The notes beneath the pieces were generated by a model. The model ran no database searches. It saw only the letters and a program-made list of their open reading frames with translations, and was not told the origin of the DNA. The translations under genes were made by a program, and so were the position numbers. DNA of 64,000 nucleotides, from the NCBI RefSeq assembly GCF_900583165.1, contig NZ_UTKY01000095.1, positions 248,001 through 312,000 on the forward strand, in the 5' to 3' direction. Shown here piece by piece: positions 35,993-44,333 of the stretch. Source of the DNA: Pseudomonas viridiflava. Lineage in GTDB: Bacteria; Pseudomonadota; Gammaproteobacteria; Pseudomonadales; Pseudomonadaceae. Positions within the stretch are counted from its first letter, which is position 1. Each line of letters starts with the position of its first letter.

Positions 35993-36864
35993 GCAAGGAA
36001 GTCGTCCTTTCTGTGGAACATTTAATGATGCACTTCGGTGGCATCAAGGCCTTGAGCGATGTGAGCCTCAAGGTCGAACGCAACTCGATTTTCGCTCTGA
36101 TCGGCCCCAACGGCGCCGGCAAGACCACGGTGTTCAACTGCCTCACCGGTTTCTACAAAGCCAGTGGTGGCAAGATCGAACTGAATATTCGCGGTCAGCA
36201 GACCAACGTGATCCAGCTGTTGGGCGAGCGTTTCAAGGCCACCGATTTCGTGTCGCCCAAAAGCTTCCTCAGCCGTGTGTACTACAAGATGTTTGGCGGT
36301 ACTCACTTGGTCAACCGAGCCGGGCTGGCGCGGACCTTTCAGAACATTCGCCTGTTTAAAGAAATGTCGGTGCTGGAAAACCTGCTGGTCGCCCAGCACA
36401 TGTGGGTAAACCGCAACATGCTCGCGGGCATCCTCAACACCAAGGGCTACCGCAAGGCCGAAAGCGACGCCCTCGACCACGCCTTCTATTGGCTCGAAGT
36501 GGTGGACCTGGTGGACTGCGCCAACCGCCTGGCCGGCGAACTCTCCTACGGCCAACAGCGCCGCCTGGAAATCGCCCGCGCCATGTGCACCCGGCCGCAG
36601 ATCATCTGCCTGGACGAACCGGCGGCGGGCCTTAACCCCCAGGAAACCGAATCCCTCAGTGCGATGATTCGCCTGCTGCGCGACGAACACGACCTCACGG
36701 TGGTGCTGATCGAACACGACATGGGCATGGTGATGAGTATTTCCGACCACATCGTGGTGCTCGACCACGGCAACGTAATCGCCGAAGGCGGGCCGGACGC
36801 GATTCGCAACGACCCGAAAGTGATTGCCGCCTACCTGGGCGCCGACGAAGAGGAGCTGGTATGA
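35989..36864 (+). CDS. braF: Branched-chain amino acid ABC transporter ATPase (LivG type)
   Basis: 291-residue cytoplasmic ATPase. Walker A is IGPNGAGKTTVFN, the signature is LSYGQQRRLEIAR, Walker B is IICLDEPAAGLNP and the switch His is in LIEHDMGMVM. It carries the LivG insertion between Walker A and the signature (KATDFVSPKSFLSRVYYKMF). ATGA overlaps tie it to both braE and braG. Confidence 0.97.
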   Translation: MSKEVVLSVEHLMMHFGGIKALSDVSLKVERNSIFALIGPNGAGKTTVFNCLTGFYKASGGKIELNIRGQQTNVIQLLGERFKATDFVSPKSFLSRVYYKMFGGTHLVNRAGLARTFQNIRLFKEMSVLENLLVAQHMWVNRNMLAGILNTKGYRKAESDALDHAFYWLEVVDLVDCANRLAGELSYGQQRRLEIARAMCTRPQIICLDEPAAGLNPQETESLSAMIRLLRDEHDLTVVLIEHDMGMVMSISDHIVVLDHGNVIAEGGPDAIRNDPKVIAAYLGADEEELV

Positions 36865-37577
36865 GTGCACCTATCCTCGAAATGAAAGACCTGGACGTGT
36901 ATTACGGCCCGATCCAGGCCTTGAAAAAAGTCTCGCTGCACATCAACGAAGGCGAGACCGTCAGCCTGATCGGCTCCAACGGCGCGGGTAAGTCCACGTT
37001 GCTGATGTCGATCTTCGGCCAGCCACGGGCGGAGTCGGGGCAAATTCTCTATAACGGCGTCGACATTACCCACAAGTCGTCCCACTACATCGCCTCTAAC
37101 GGCATTGCGCAATCGCCGGAAGGGCGGCGGGTGTTCCCCGACATGACCGTCGAGGAAAACCTGCTGATGGGCACCATCCCCATCGGTGACAAGTACGCCC
37201 AGGAAGACATGCAGCGCATGTTCGAGCTGTTTCCTCGGCTCAAGGAGCGGCGTACCCAGCGGGCCATGACCATGTCCGGGGGTGAACAGCAAATGCTCGC
37301 CATCGCCCGTGCACTGATGAGCCGGCCCAAGTTGTTGCTGCTGGACGAACCGAGCCTGGGCCTGGCGCCGATTGTGGTTAAGCAGATCTTCTCGACCCTG
37401 CGCGAGCTGGCGGCCACCGGGATGACCATCTTTTTGGTGGAGCAGAACGCCAACCACGCCCTGCGCTTGTCGGACCGGGCGTATGTGATGGTCAACGGCG
37501 AGATTCGCCTGACGGGCACGGGTAAAGAGCTATTGGTGAACGAGGAAGTGCGCAACGCTTACTTGGGCGGTCACTGA
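36861..37577 (+). CDS. braG: Branched-chain amino acid ABC transporter ATPase (LivF type)
   Basis: 238-residue second ATPase that pairs with BraF. Walker A is IGSNGAGKSTLLMS, signature TMSGGEQQMLAIAR, Walker B LLLLDEPSLGLAP, with the LivF-typical GIAQSPEGRRVFPDMTVEEN. Last gene of the bra operon; a REPIN and then a T-tailed hairpin follow. Confidence 0.97.
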   Translation: MSAPILEMKDLDVYYGPIQALKKVSLHINEGETVSLIGSNGAGKSTLLMSIFGQPRAESGQILYNGVDITHKSSHYIASNGIAQSPEGRRVFPDMTVEENLLMGTIPIGDKYAQEDMQRMFELFPRLKERRTQRAMTMSGGEQQMLAIARALMSRPKLLLLDEPSLGLAPIVVKQIFSTLRELAATGMTIFLVEQNANHALRLSDRAYVMVNGEIRLTGTGKELLVNEEVRNAYLGGH

Positions 37578-37600
37578 CCCGGTAAACACCGCAAAACCCC

Positions 37601-37690
37601 TGTGGGAGGGGGCTTGCCGCCGATAGCGGTGTGTCAGTCAGTCCATCTGAAACTGATCCACCGCCATCGGGGGCAAGCCCCCTCCCACAT
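37601..37690. repeat. REPIN after braG
   Basis: Inverted pair of the GTGGGAGGGGGCTTGC class; the left copy has a G-for-C change (TTGCCGCCGAT) in its stem. It directly follows the bra operon. Confidence 0.9.
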
Positions 37691-37724
37691 TTTTTTGTGG
37701 TGTTCTCAAAGGCTCACACCAAAT

Positions 37725-38201
37725 TGTGGAAAACAAATCCAGCCGCCCTCCAAACCGCGACATATAGCCGCCGCAAATCCCTGTTTTGTCACAGTTTTGA
37801 CTTGTCCCCATCTGCTGTGGAACTGGCTGTGGGTAACGTGGTGGTACTTGGCTGAAGGCCTTTAAATACGTGGCCTTCGGCCGTGTGATCGTTTTTTGAT
37901 CAGGCCTTTTTTTGAGACCGCCCTCGGGGTTTGTCAACCTGTTTAAAGTCACAGGTATATGACCGATTTATGTCCCTCCAGCCTGTGGATAAGTCTGTGA
38001 CTAAACTCTGGAAAGACTGCCGCAGAGGCCGGAACAACTGGCCTGGAGCCATCGTTCTATATTCTTTATCGCAGATGGGTTTACATACGAGATCGCCAAG
38101 GTCAAGCAAAAAACTTTCTAAAACCGCCTGCAAGCCCCGCATACAGCGGCCTCAGGCTTTTTGCACTTGCCCCCAAAGACTGTGGGCGCAGCTGTGGATA
38201 A
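37725..38201. other. Gene-free spacer with DnaA-box-like 9-mers
   Basis: The stretch 37691-38363 has no convincing gene. It contains four same-oriented DnaA-box-like 9-mers: TGTGGAAAA at 37725, TGTGGGTAA at 37828 (one mismatch), and two perfect TGTGGATAA boxes at 37984 and 38193. The local sequence is less GC-rich than the flanks. A chromosomal origin is not expected here, since no rpmH/dnaA/dnaN is nearby, so DnaA binding for titration or regulation is the more likely meaning if real. Confidence 0.5.
37854..37913 (+). terminator. Paired hairpins with a T7 tail downstream of braG
   Basis: GAAGGCC / GGCCTTC (37854-37860, 37872-37878) is followed by an imperfect stem built from GGCC + TGATC and GATCA + GGCC (37879-37906), then seven T residues. 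It would stop transcription from braG, or form the 3' end of a small RNA encoded in 37700-37913; no sRNA family is recognised. Confidence 0.6.
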
Positions 38202-38363
38202 CCTGCGCGCATATCGCTACAGGCCACGGTCTGCAAGGCTTAGCTACATATGGTTAAAAACTGACCAGCCATGTATCAAGTTGTGTGCTTAGCGGTTGCC
38301 GCAACCGCGTGGTACGGGCATTCTGCTGGCTGATTTTTTCCCGATGCCCGCAAGGAGAACACC

Positions 38364-39128
38364 ATGTCCGACACGCTGTTTATTACTGGCGCAACCTCAG
38401 GCTTCGGCGAAGCCTGCGCCCGTCGTTTTGCCGAAGCCGGCTGGAAACTGGTGCTCACGGGTCGTCGTGCCGACCGCTTGAATGCATTGGTCGAAGAGCT
38501 CTCCAAGCAAACCGAAGTGCACGGCCTGGTGGTAGACGTGCGTGACCGCAAGGGTATGGAAGACGCCATCGCCAACCTGCCGCCGTCGTTCGCCAAGCTG
38601 CGCGGGTTGATCAACAACGCCGGCCTGGCCGTAGGCACTGACCCGGCGCCCAAATGCAGCCTCGACGATTGGGAAACCATGGTCGACACCAACATCAAAG
38701 GCCTGCTGACCACCACCCACCTGCTGCTGCCACGCCTGATCGCCCACGGCCGTGGCGCGGGCATTATTAACTTGGGTTCCATCGCCGGTAACTACCCGTA
38801 TCCGGGCAGCCATGTGTATGGCGGGTCCAAGGCATTCGTGAAGCAGTTCTCACTGAACCTGCGTTGCGACCTGCAAGGTACTGGCGTGCGCGTGACCAAC
38901 ATTGAGCCAGGCCTGTGCGAAAGCGAGTTTTCGCTGGTGCGCTTTGGGGGGGACCAGGCGCGCTATGACGCGACCTACGCGGGTGCCGAGCCGATTCAGC
39001 CGCAGGACATTGCCGATACGATCTTCTGGGTCATGAACACACCGGCGCATGTGAACATCAACCGGTTGGAACTGATGCCGGTGAGCCAGACTTGGGCTGG
39101 GTTTGCGATTGAGCGGGGCGCTCAGTAA
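38364..39128 (+). CDS. Short-chain dehydrogenase (YdfG-like hydroxy-acid dehydrogenase)
   Basis: 254-residue classical SDR. The cofactor motif TGATSGFGEA is at residues 8-17, and GRRADR after the second strand fits NADP. NNAG is in GLINNAGLAV, and the catalytic Ser, Tyr and Lys are in NLGSIAGNYPYPGSHVYGGS followed by K. The sequence closely follows YdfG, which oxidises L-allo-threonine, serine and related 3-hydroxy acids; the substrate here is by analogy. AAGGAG lies before the ATG. Confidence 0.9.
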   Translation: MSDTLFITGATSGFGEACARRFAEAGWKLVLTGRRADRLNALVEELSKQTEVHGLVVDVRDRKGMEDAIANLPPSFAKLRGLINNAGLAVGTDPAPKCSLDDWETMVDTNIKGLLTTTHLLLPRLIAHGRGAGIINLGSIAGNYPYPGSHVYGGSKAFVKQFSLNLRCDLQGTGVRVTNIEPGLCESEFSLVRFGGDQARYDATYAGAEPIQPQDIADTIFWVMNTPAHVNINRLELMPVSQTWAGFAIERGAQ

Positions 39129-39149
39129 GGCTTTAAACCGAGTCGCTGC

Positions 39150-39234
39150 CATCGGGGGCAAGCCCCCTCCCACACTTGACCGTATTTCAAGGTGAGAGCC
39201 CGGTCGAATGTGGGGGGGGCTTGCCCCCGATGGC
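39150..39234. repeat. REPIN after the SDR gene
   Basis: Inverted REP pair (ATCGGGGGCAAGCCCCCTCC and a right copy reading TGTGGGGGGGGCTTGCCCCC with altered G-run) ahead of the CDF transporter gene. Confidence 0.88.
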
Positions 39235-39324
39235 GTCAGATAGGCCAAAACAGGCCATAAGGTACACTCTCCGCCTGAAAGCCCCTCCGCACTGTGCGGG
39301 TTAAAGGTTTTGACAGGAGGAAAT

Positions 39325-40230
39325 GTGAGTAACCGAGGTGAGCAGGCCCTGCTCAAACAATCGACCATCCTGATGTTCGCGGTCGCGATCGCCGGGATTG
39401 TCACGGGTGTGATATCTGGCGCCCAATCCATTCTGTTCGACGGTTTTTTCTCGCTGATCGCCACCGCCATCAAGGTGTTGATGCTGATCACGGCCAAGCT
39501 GATTGCCAAGAAAAGCAACGAGCGTTTCCAGTTTGGCTATTGGCACCTAGAGCCCATGGTGCTGCTGATTGAAGGCAGCTTTCTGCTGCTGATCGCCATC
39601 TATGCGTTCCTCAACGGTGTGTTCGGCCTTATCAATGGCGGGCGCGAGATCGAGTTGGGTTTGGTGATCATTTATGCGGCGGTGTTTACCGTCGTGGAGT
39701 TCGCCTACTTCTTCTATGTGCGCTATCGCAATCGCACGCTCAAATCGTCGCTGATCCAGTTCGACAACATCAGTTGGCTGGTGGACGCGATGCTCTCGGT
39801 GGGCTTGCTGATCAGCTTTTTGGCGGCCTTGTTGCTCAAGTCTCAGGGCTACGGCGAGTGGGCCGTGTATGTCGACCCGCTGATCCTGATCCTGCTGGCC
39901 CTGAGCATGCTGGCACCGGCGTTCAAGATCCTGCGCCCGGCGTTGCGCGAGGTGCTGGGGATTGCCCCGGACCACCTGGACGACACCGTGCGCGAGGTGA
40001 TGGACGCGGCGCAGGCCAAGCATGGTTTCGATGATTACGTGTCCTACGTGCAAAAACACGGGCGGGCGCGGTTTATCGAGATTCATGTGGTGTTGCCGGC
40101 GGATTACCCGGTGGATAACGTCGCGACGCTGGATGCGCTACGCGAGGAGATATCCACAGGGCTGGGCAAGCCGGATGCGGCGCGGTGGCTGACTATCAGT
40201 TTTACCGGGGATCGTAAGTGGATTGCGTGA
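39325..40230 (+). CDS. Cation diffusion facilitator family transporter
   Basis: 301-residue inner-membrane protein with about six helices and a cytoplasmic C-terminal domain (about 205-301, YVSYVQKHGRARFIEIHVVL). Metal-site acidic residues are present in the second and fifth helix regions (LFDGFFSLIATAIK and FDNISWLVDAML). The GTG at 39325 follows AGGAGG by four bases; the alternative TTG at 39310 lies upstream of that site. It presumably exports a divalent metal such as Zn, Fe or Mn by proton exchange; the metal cannot be told from sequence alone. Confidence 0.9.
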   Translation: MSNRGEQALLKQSTILMFAVAIAGIVTGVISGAQSILFDGFFSLIATAIKVLMLITAKLIAKKSNERFQFGYWHLEPMVLLIEGSFLLLIAIYAFLNGVFGLINGGREIELGLVIIYAAVFTVVEFAYFFYVRYRNRTLKSSLIQFDNISWLVDAMLSVGLLISFLAALLLKSQGYGEWAVYVDPLILILLALSMLAPAFKILRPALREVLGIAPDHLDDTVREVMDAAQAKHGFDDYVSYVQKHGRARFIEIHVVLPADYPVDNVATLDALREEISTGLGKPDAARWLTISFTGDRKWIA

Positions 40231-40251
40231 CAGGCCTTTAGACCGTGGCGC

Positions 40252-40358
40252 CTGCATCGGGGCGGTGCGACGATTCGACAAGCCCCCTCCCACATTCAAC
40301 CGCATTCCAAAGTTTGGGTGCGGTCAACTGTGGGAGCTGGCTTGCCTGCGATAGGGCC
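40252..40358. repeat. Hybrid REPIN, left hairpin with the 16-bp insert
   Basis: The left copy reads GCATCGGGG, then CGGTGCGACGATTCGA, then CAAGCCCCCTCCCACA: the same insert as at 16099-16222 but placed in a REP of opposite orientation. The right copy is the diverged GTGGGAGCTGGCTTGCCTGCG form seen also at 3010. Confidence 0.85.
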
Positions 40359-40365
40359 CTAAAGG

Positions 40366-41475
40366 TCAGCCTAGATGCTGGATCAGCCCCTGGTAGCAAG
40401 TCGCCAAGTGATAGGGCGTGGTCGACGGCATATCCCACCGGCTCACCATACCCTGGGCATCCAGGCATTCATTCCAGCCTTTGCCATGCAAAAAGTGCTG
40501 CTGCAACGCCAGCAACTGGCGCTGCAACACTGCCTCACTACCAGGCCGCAAGGTCAGCGCCCGCAGGTACTCGGCCTGGGCCCAGATCCGCTGGGTGCCA
40601 TCACGCACACTGCCGTCCAGTGCCAACATGCCGCTGACTGCGCCGCTCGACTTATCCACACCGTGCTGCTCGGCATAGGCAAACGCTCGCGTCAGTGAGG
40701 CATGCAGCGGGGTACCGCGCAGTACATCCGAGGATTCCAGCAGGAAAAACCACTCGAACTGGTGCCCCGGCTCAAACCAGTTATCCACAGCGCCCAGCGG
40801 TTTTTCCATCATCACGCCATGCTGGCGGTCGATGAAACGCTGTTGCATGGCCGTCGCCAAGGTCAGTAGGTCGGCTTGCACATCGGCGTCTTCACGCACC
40901 GCCAGGGTGGCGAGGAAACCTTCGGCCAGGTGCATCAAGGGGTTCTGCAGCGGGCCGGACTTGAGGGAGGACCAGTTGCGTTCCAGTACCGCTTCATACA
41001 GACCGTCGCCTGTGGAAAAACGTTGGGCGACCACTTCGAGGGCGGCGTTAAGTACCGACTCCACCAATGGCTCACGCACCTTGGCCCAGTAATGCGCACA
41101 CGCAAAGATAATGAAGGCGTGGGTGTAGAGGTCTTTGCGTTTATCCAGAGGCTGCCCGGCCGGGTCGATGCTGTAGAACCAACCGCCGTGTTCGGCATCG
41201 TGGAAATGCCGTTGCAGCGAGCGGAATAACGCCGCTGCACGCTCTTCGGCGAAGGCTGCATCAGGCTCGCCGATCAGGCTGGCAAACAGGTACAACTGCC
41301 GGGCGCACGCCATGGCGCGGTAGCGTTGTGGGGGCAGTGGCCGGTGCTCGGCGTCGAGCGCTTCATAGGGCAACGCCAGTTCGGCATTCCAGCCCGGGCC
41401 TTGCCAGAGCGGCACGATCAGGCTGTGGAAGTGCGTGAGCACGGCATTCAGGGCAGAGCTTGGAGCGGTGGGCAT
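40366..41475 (-). CDS. AGE-family sugar epimerase/isomerase
   Basis: 369-residue alpha/alpha-barrel protein of the N-acylglucosamine 2-epimerase / mannose isomerase group. Conserved features are the HGGWFYSID segment, DLYTHAFIIFACAHYW, the His of LMHLAEGFLA, EPGHQFEWFFLL and TPYHLATCYQG, which supply the catalytic histidines and glutamate. It is a single gene on the minus strand. Whether it acts on N-acetylglucosamine, mannose/fructose or another sugar cannot be decided; no sialic acid genes are near, so aldose-ketose isomerisation is favoured. Confidence 0.88.
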   Translation of the reverse strand: MPTAPSSALNAVLTHFHSLIVPLWQGPGWNAELALPYEALDAEHRPLPPQRYRAMACARQLYLFASLIGEPDAAFAEERAAALFRSLQRHFHDAEHGGWFYSIDPAGQPLDKRKDLYTHAFIIFACAHYWAKVREPLVESVLNAALEVVAQRFSTGDGLYEAVLERNWSSLKSGPLQNPLMHLAEGFLATLAVREDADVQADLLTLATAMQQRFIDRQHGVMMEKPLGAVDNWFEPGHQFEWFFLLESSDVLRGTPLHASLTRAFAYAEQHGVDKSSGAVSGMLALDGSVRDGTQRIWAQAEYLRALTLRPGSEAVLQRQLLALQQHFLHGKGWNECLDAQGMVSRWDMPSTTPYHLATCYQGLIQHLG

Positions 41476-41550
41476 TGGCTGGCGTCGTCACGGCAGGGGT
41501 GTAGGCGCGCATGGTAGCAGGCTTGGGTTCTGTGGTGTCTGGTCTGGCGC

Positions 41551-41640
41551 TATCGGGGGCAAGCCCCCTCCCACATTTACTGTATTCACAGATTTTGACT
41601 TGTGAATACAGTCAGTGTGGGAGGGGGCTTGCCCCCGATT
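41551..41640. repeat. REPIN between the AGE gene and ureJ
   Basis: Inverted REP pair; the spacer itself is a palindrome, ACTGTATTCACA...TGTGAATACAGT, related to the spacers at 27960 and 53956. Confidence 0.9.
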
Positions 41641-41662
41641 AGGCCCTTGATGGCGCCGAAGA

Positions 41663-42235
41663 TCAGCCTGCGAGCAACCAAACCCCAGTCGCCGCCGAAG
41701 CCGCACCCGCAACCCGCACCAACGGCGCCGCTGCAGCCGGCAGGAAACGCACCACCGCATAACCCGCCGCGTGCAGCACAGCGGTTGCCCCGACAAATCC
41801 GGCCGCATACGCCCAGGGGCTGGACATTTCAGGCAGTTCCAAACCATGGGCCACGCCATGGAACAACGCAAACAATGCCGTCGCACCCACCGCCATAACC
41901 AACGGTGGTCGCACCGCCAGCGCCACGGCCAGGCCCAACGCCAGTACCGACGCGGCAATCCCGCTTTCCATCGCCGGCAACTGCATACCTTCAAAGCCCA
42001 GCACACCGCCGATCAGCATGGTGCCGACGAAGGTGCAAGGCAGTGCCCAGCGTGCAGCGCCTTTCTGTTGGGCGGCCCACAACCCCACGGCAACCATGGC
42101 CAGCAAATGGTCGAGTCCGCCCAGCGGGTGACTGATACCGGCCACCAGGCCGTTATCGCCATGGCCCGGATGGGCAAAGGCCAAGGCAGGGGCCAGCAGC
42201 AGGGTGGCGGCGGCGAAGAGTTTCTTGAGACTCAT
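41663..42235 (-). CDS. ureJ: HupE/UreJ-family membrane protein
   Basis: 190-residue protein with a cleavable signal peptide (LLLAPALAFA before HPGHGD) and about six helices. The HPGHGD start of the mature part and HPLGGLDHLLAMVAVGLWA are the family metal-binding signatures. HupE/UreJ proteins are nickel permeases or metallochaperone-like membrane proteins. It is the last gene of the ureE-F-G-J cluster, 22 bases after ureG, so nickel supply for urease is the likely role. Confidence 0.92.
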   Translation of the reverse strand: MSLKKLFAAATLLLAPALAFAHPGHGDNGLVAGISHPLGGLDHLLAMVAVGLWAAQQKGAARWALPCTFVGTMLIGGVLGFEGMQLPAMESGIAASVLALGLAVALAVRPPLVMAVGATALFALFHGVAHGLELPEMSSPWAYAAGFVGATAVLHAAGYAVVRFLPAAAAPLVRVAGAASAATGVWLLAG

Positions 42236-42257
42236 GGTCAGGTTCCTTATGGGTTGA

Positions 42258-42872
42258 TCAGGCGGCGGTCAGCAAACCTTGGCGTTCGATAAAGGCGACG
42301 ATCTCATCCAGCCCGACGCCGGTTTTCTGGTTGCTGAACACAAAGGGCTTACCGTTGCGCATGCGCGTGGTGTCGCTGTTCATCAATTCCAGCGAAGCCC
42401 CCACCAGCGGCGCGAGGTCGATCTTGTTGATCACCAGCAGGTCGGATTTGCAGATACCCGGCCCGCCCTTGCGCGGCAGTTTGTCGCCGGCGGACACATC
42501 GATCACGTAGATGGTCAGGTCCGACAGCTCGGGGCTGAAGGTGGCCGACAGGTTGTCGCCGCCGGACTCCACCAGGATCAGGTCCAGCCCGGGGAAGCGG
42601 CGGTTGAGCTGGTCTACCGCTTCGAGGTTGATGGAGGCGTCTTCACGGATGGCGGTGTGCGGGCAGCCGCCGGTTTCCACGCCGATGATGCGCTCGGGCG
42701 CCAAGGCCTGGTTGCGCACCAAGAAGTCGGCGTCTTCGCGGGTATAGATATCGTTGGTCACCACGGCGAGGTTGTAGCGATCGCGCAAGGCCAGGCACAG
42801 GGCCAGGGTCAGGGCGGTCTTGCCAGAACCCACCGGGCCGCCGATACCGACGCGCAGAGGTTGAGTGTTCAT
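42258..42872 (-). CDS. ureG: Urease accessory GTPase UreG
   Basis: 204-residue SIMIBI GTPase that delivers nickel to apo-urease. P-loop GIGGPVGSGKTALT, the metal-binding CPHT motif in GGCPHTAIREDAS, ESGGDNLSATFSPELSDLTI and the guanine-specifying NKIDLA are all present. It lies 12 bases downstream of ureF. Confidence 0.98.
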   Translation of the reverse strand: MNTQPLRVGIGGPVGSGKTALTLALCLALRDRYNLAVVTNDIYTREDADFLVRNQALAPERIIGVETGGCPHTAIREDASINLEAVDQLNRRFPGLDLILVESGGDNLSATFSPELSDLTIYVIDVSAGDKLPRKGGPGICKSDLLVINKIDLAPLVGASLELMNSDTTRMRNGKPFVFSNQKTGVGLDEIVAFIERQGLLTAA

Positions 42873-42884
42873 ATGCTTCTTCTC

Positions 42885-43559
42885 CTAGGAACGGAACAGG
42901 CGGCTGTATTGGCGTTCATGGGCCATGCACGCCAGGGACAGGCCGAATGCGGCGCTGCCTGAATGGTTAGGGTCAATGCGCGCGGCATCCTGCTGGGCCT
43001 GTTGCAGCAGCGGCAGCAGCTCGCTGGTCAGGCGCTGGGCGGCTTGCTGGCCAAGGGGCAGGGTTTTCATCAATACGGCCAGTTGGTTTTCCAGCCAGCT
43101 CCACAGCCAGGCGGCGAGGGCGTCGTCGGGGCTGATGGCCCAGGCACGGGCGGCCAGGGCCCAGCCCAGTGCAAGATGGGGTTCACTGCATTGCTCAAGA
43201 AAAGTGCGGGCGGTGCTGTCCAGTTCCGGCAAACCATTGAGCAGTTGTTGCAGCGAATAGCCCATCTGCCGGCTCTCTTGATACAACTCGCGAGTCTCAC
43301 GGCTGGCGCGGTGTTCTTCGCACAGTTGTGTGAGACGCAACCAGTCTTCATCCGCAGCGGCGCGGCAGTGGGCGAGCAACAGCGGCGCCTCGAAGCGGGC
43401 GAGGTTGAACAGCAACTGATCGCTGATCCAGCGGCGGGCCGTGGCGGCGTCATTGACGCGGCCATTGTCCACGGCCATCTCTAAACCTTGGGAATAGCTG
43501 TAGCCGCCAATCGGCAATTGCGGACTGGCCAGACGCAGCAGCGCCCAGGCTGGGTTCAT
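42885..43559 (-). CDS. ureF: Urease accessory protein UreF
   Basis: 224-residue all-helical scaffold that joins UreG to the UreD-urease complex. LLRLASPQLPIGGYSYSQGL at the N-terminus is diagnostic, and the C-terminal half (QLAVLMKTLPLGQQAAQRLT) is conserved. Its ATG overlaps the ureE stop by four bases. Confidence 0.97.
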   Translation of the reverse strand: MNPAWALLRLASPQLPIGGYSYSQGLEMAVDNGRVNDAATARRWISDQLLFNLARFEAPLLLAHCRAAADEDWLRLTQLCEEHRASRETRELYQESRQMGYSLQQLLNGLPELDSTARTFLEQCSEPHLALGWALAARAWAISPDDALAAWLWSWLENQLAVLMKTLPLGQQAAQRLTSELLPLLQQAQQDAARIDPNHSGSAAFGLSLACMAHERQYSRLFRS

Positions 43560-44056
43560 AGACGCACGCCGAACTGATGCAGCTTGGGCGGGTAATTGAA
43601 GTCTTCGTCGCCATGGCGTGAATGATGATGGCCGCCTCCGTAGGCGCCGTGTTCCGGTTGGAAGGGCGCTTCGAGGGTTTCGGTGGTGGCGCCCAGCTGT
43701 TCAAGCATGGCCTTGAGCACGTAGTCATCGAGCAGGCGCAGCCAGCCATCGCCGACTTGCAAGGCGACGTGGCGATTGCCCAGGTGATAGGCCGCGCGAG
43801 TCAGTTCAAAGGCGCTGCTGCACGTGACGTGGAGTAACTGTTCAGGGCGGGCGCGCACACGTACGACGCGTCCGTCTTCAGCCTGCAAAAATTCGCCATC
43901 GTGCAGCGGCGGCTGGCCGCGCTCCAGGAAAAGGCCGACGTCTTCACCGTCGGCACTGAAACAGCGCAGGCGGCTCTTGCTGCGGGCTTCGAAGTTCAGC
44001 AGCAACTCGGCAGCCCAGAGGGCTTGGGGGGCGATTCGACGGTGGATCACCAGCAT
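43556..44056 (-). CDS. ureE: Urease accessory nickel-binding protein UreE
   Basis: 166-residue metallochaperone: an N-terminal peptide-binding domain and a C-terminal metal domain with AYHLGNRHVALQV, ending in a His-rich tail (GAYGGGHHHSRHGDED). The Met at 44056 (MLVIHRRIAP) is chosen; the frame runs another 29 codons upstream but without family resemblance. First gene of ureE-F-G-J. The structural genes ureABC and ureD are not in the window, as in P. aeruginosa where the accessory genes form a separate locus. Confidence 0.96.
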   Translation of the reverse strand: MLVIHRRIAPQALWAAELLLNFEARSKSRLRCFSADGEDVGLFLERGQPPLHDGEFLQAEDGRVVRVRARPEQLLHVTCSSAFELTRAAYHLGNRHVALQVGDGWLRLLDDYVLKAMLEQLGATTETLEAPFQPEHGAYGGGHHHSRHGDEDFNYPPKLHQFGVRL

Positions 44057-44275
44057 CAGGAAGCTTCCAGCTATGAGCGATACAGGTGCTAGAGCAAGGG
44101 GCTTGCCAACCCTATGAATAAGTAGGAATTGCCTGACGGCCATGGCGCCAGCGCCACTAAACAGGGCGTGGGCGGAATACGTCTGCGCGCCAAAGTGGTG
44201 CGTGGTTCCATTTGCCGCACTCGTCGTGGGCGTTTTCAGATTAGTCCTACGACGTCTCAGGATTTGCCGTTCATA

Positions 44276-44295
44276 ACGTTTCCCGTGGGAAACGT
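44276..44295. promoter_or_regulatory. 20-bp palindrome upstream of the NlpC/P60 gene
   Basis: Perfect inverted repeat ACGTTTCCC-GT-GGGAAACGT, 38 bases before the ATG at 44334. It may be an operator or form a hairpin in the 5' untranslated region; no regulator is recognised. The remaining 277-base spacer between ureE and this gene holds nothing else I can support. Confidence 0.5.
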
Positions 44296-44333
44296 AGTCT
44301 TTTCGCCGTGTTTAACTCACTGCGACGTTCATC

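Noticed and set aside
37691..38363. Chromosomal replication origin
   Set aside because: DnaA-box-like 9-mers are present, but rpmH, dnaA, dnaN and recF are absent and there is no tandem AT-rich 13-mer array, so an oriC call is not supported.
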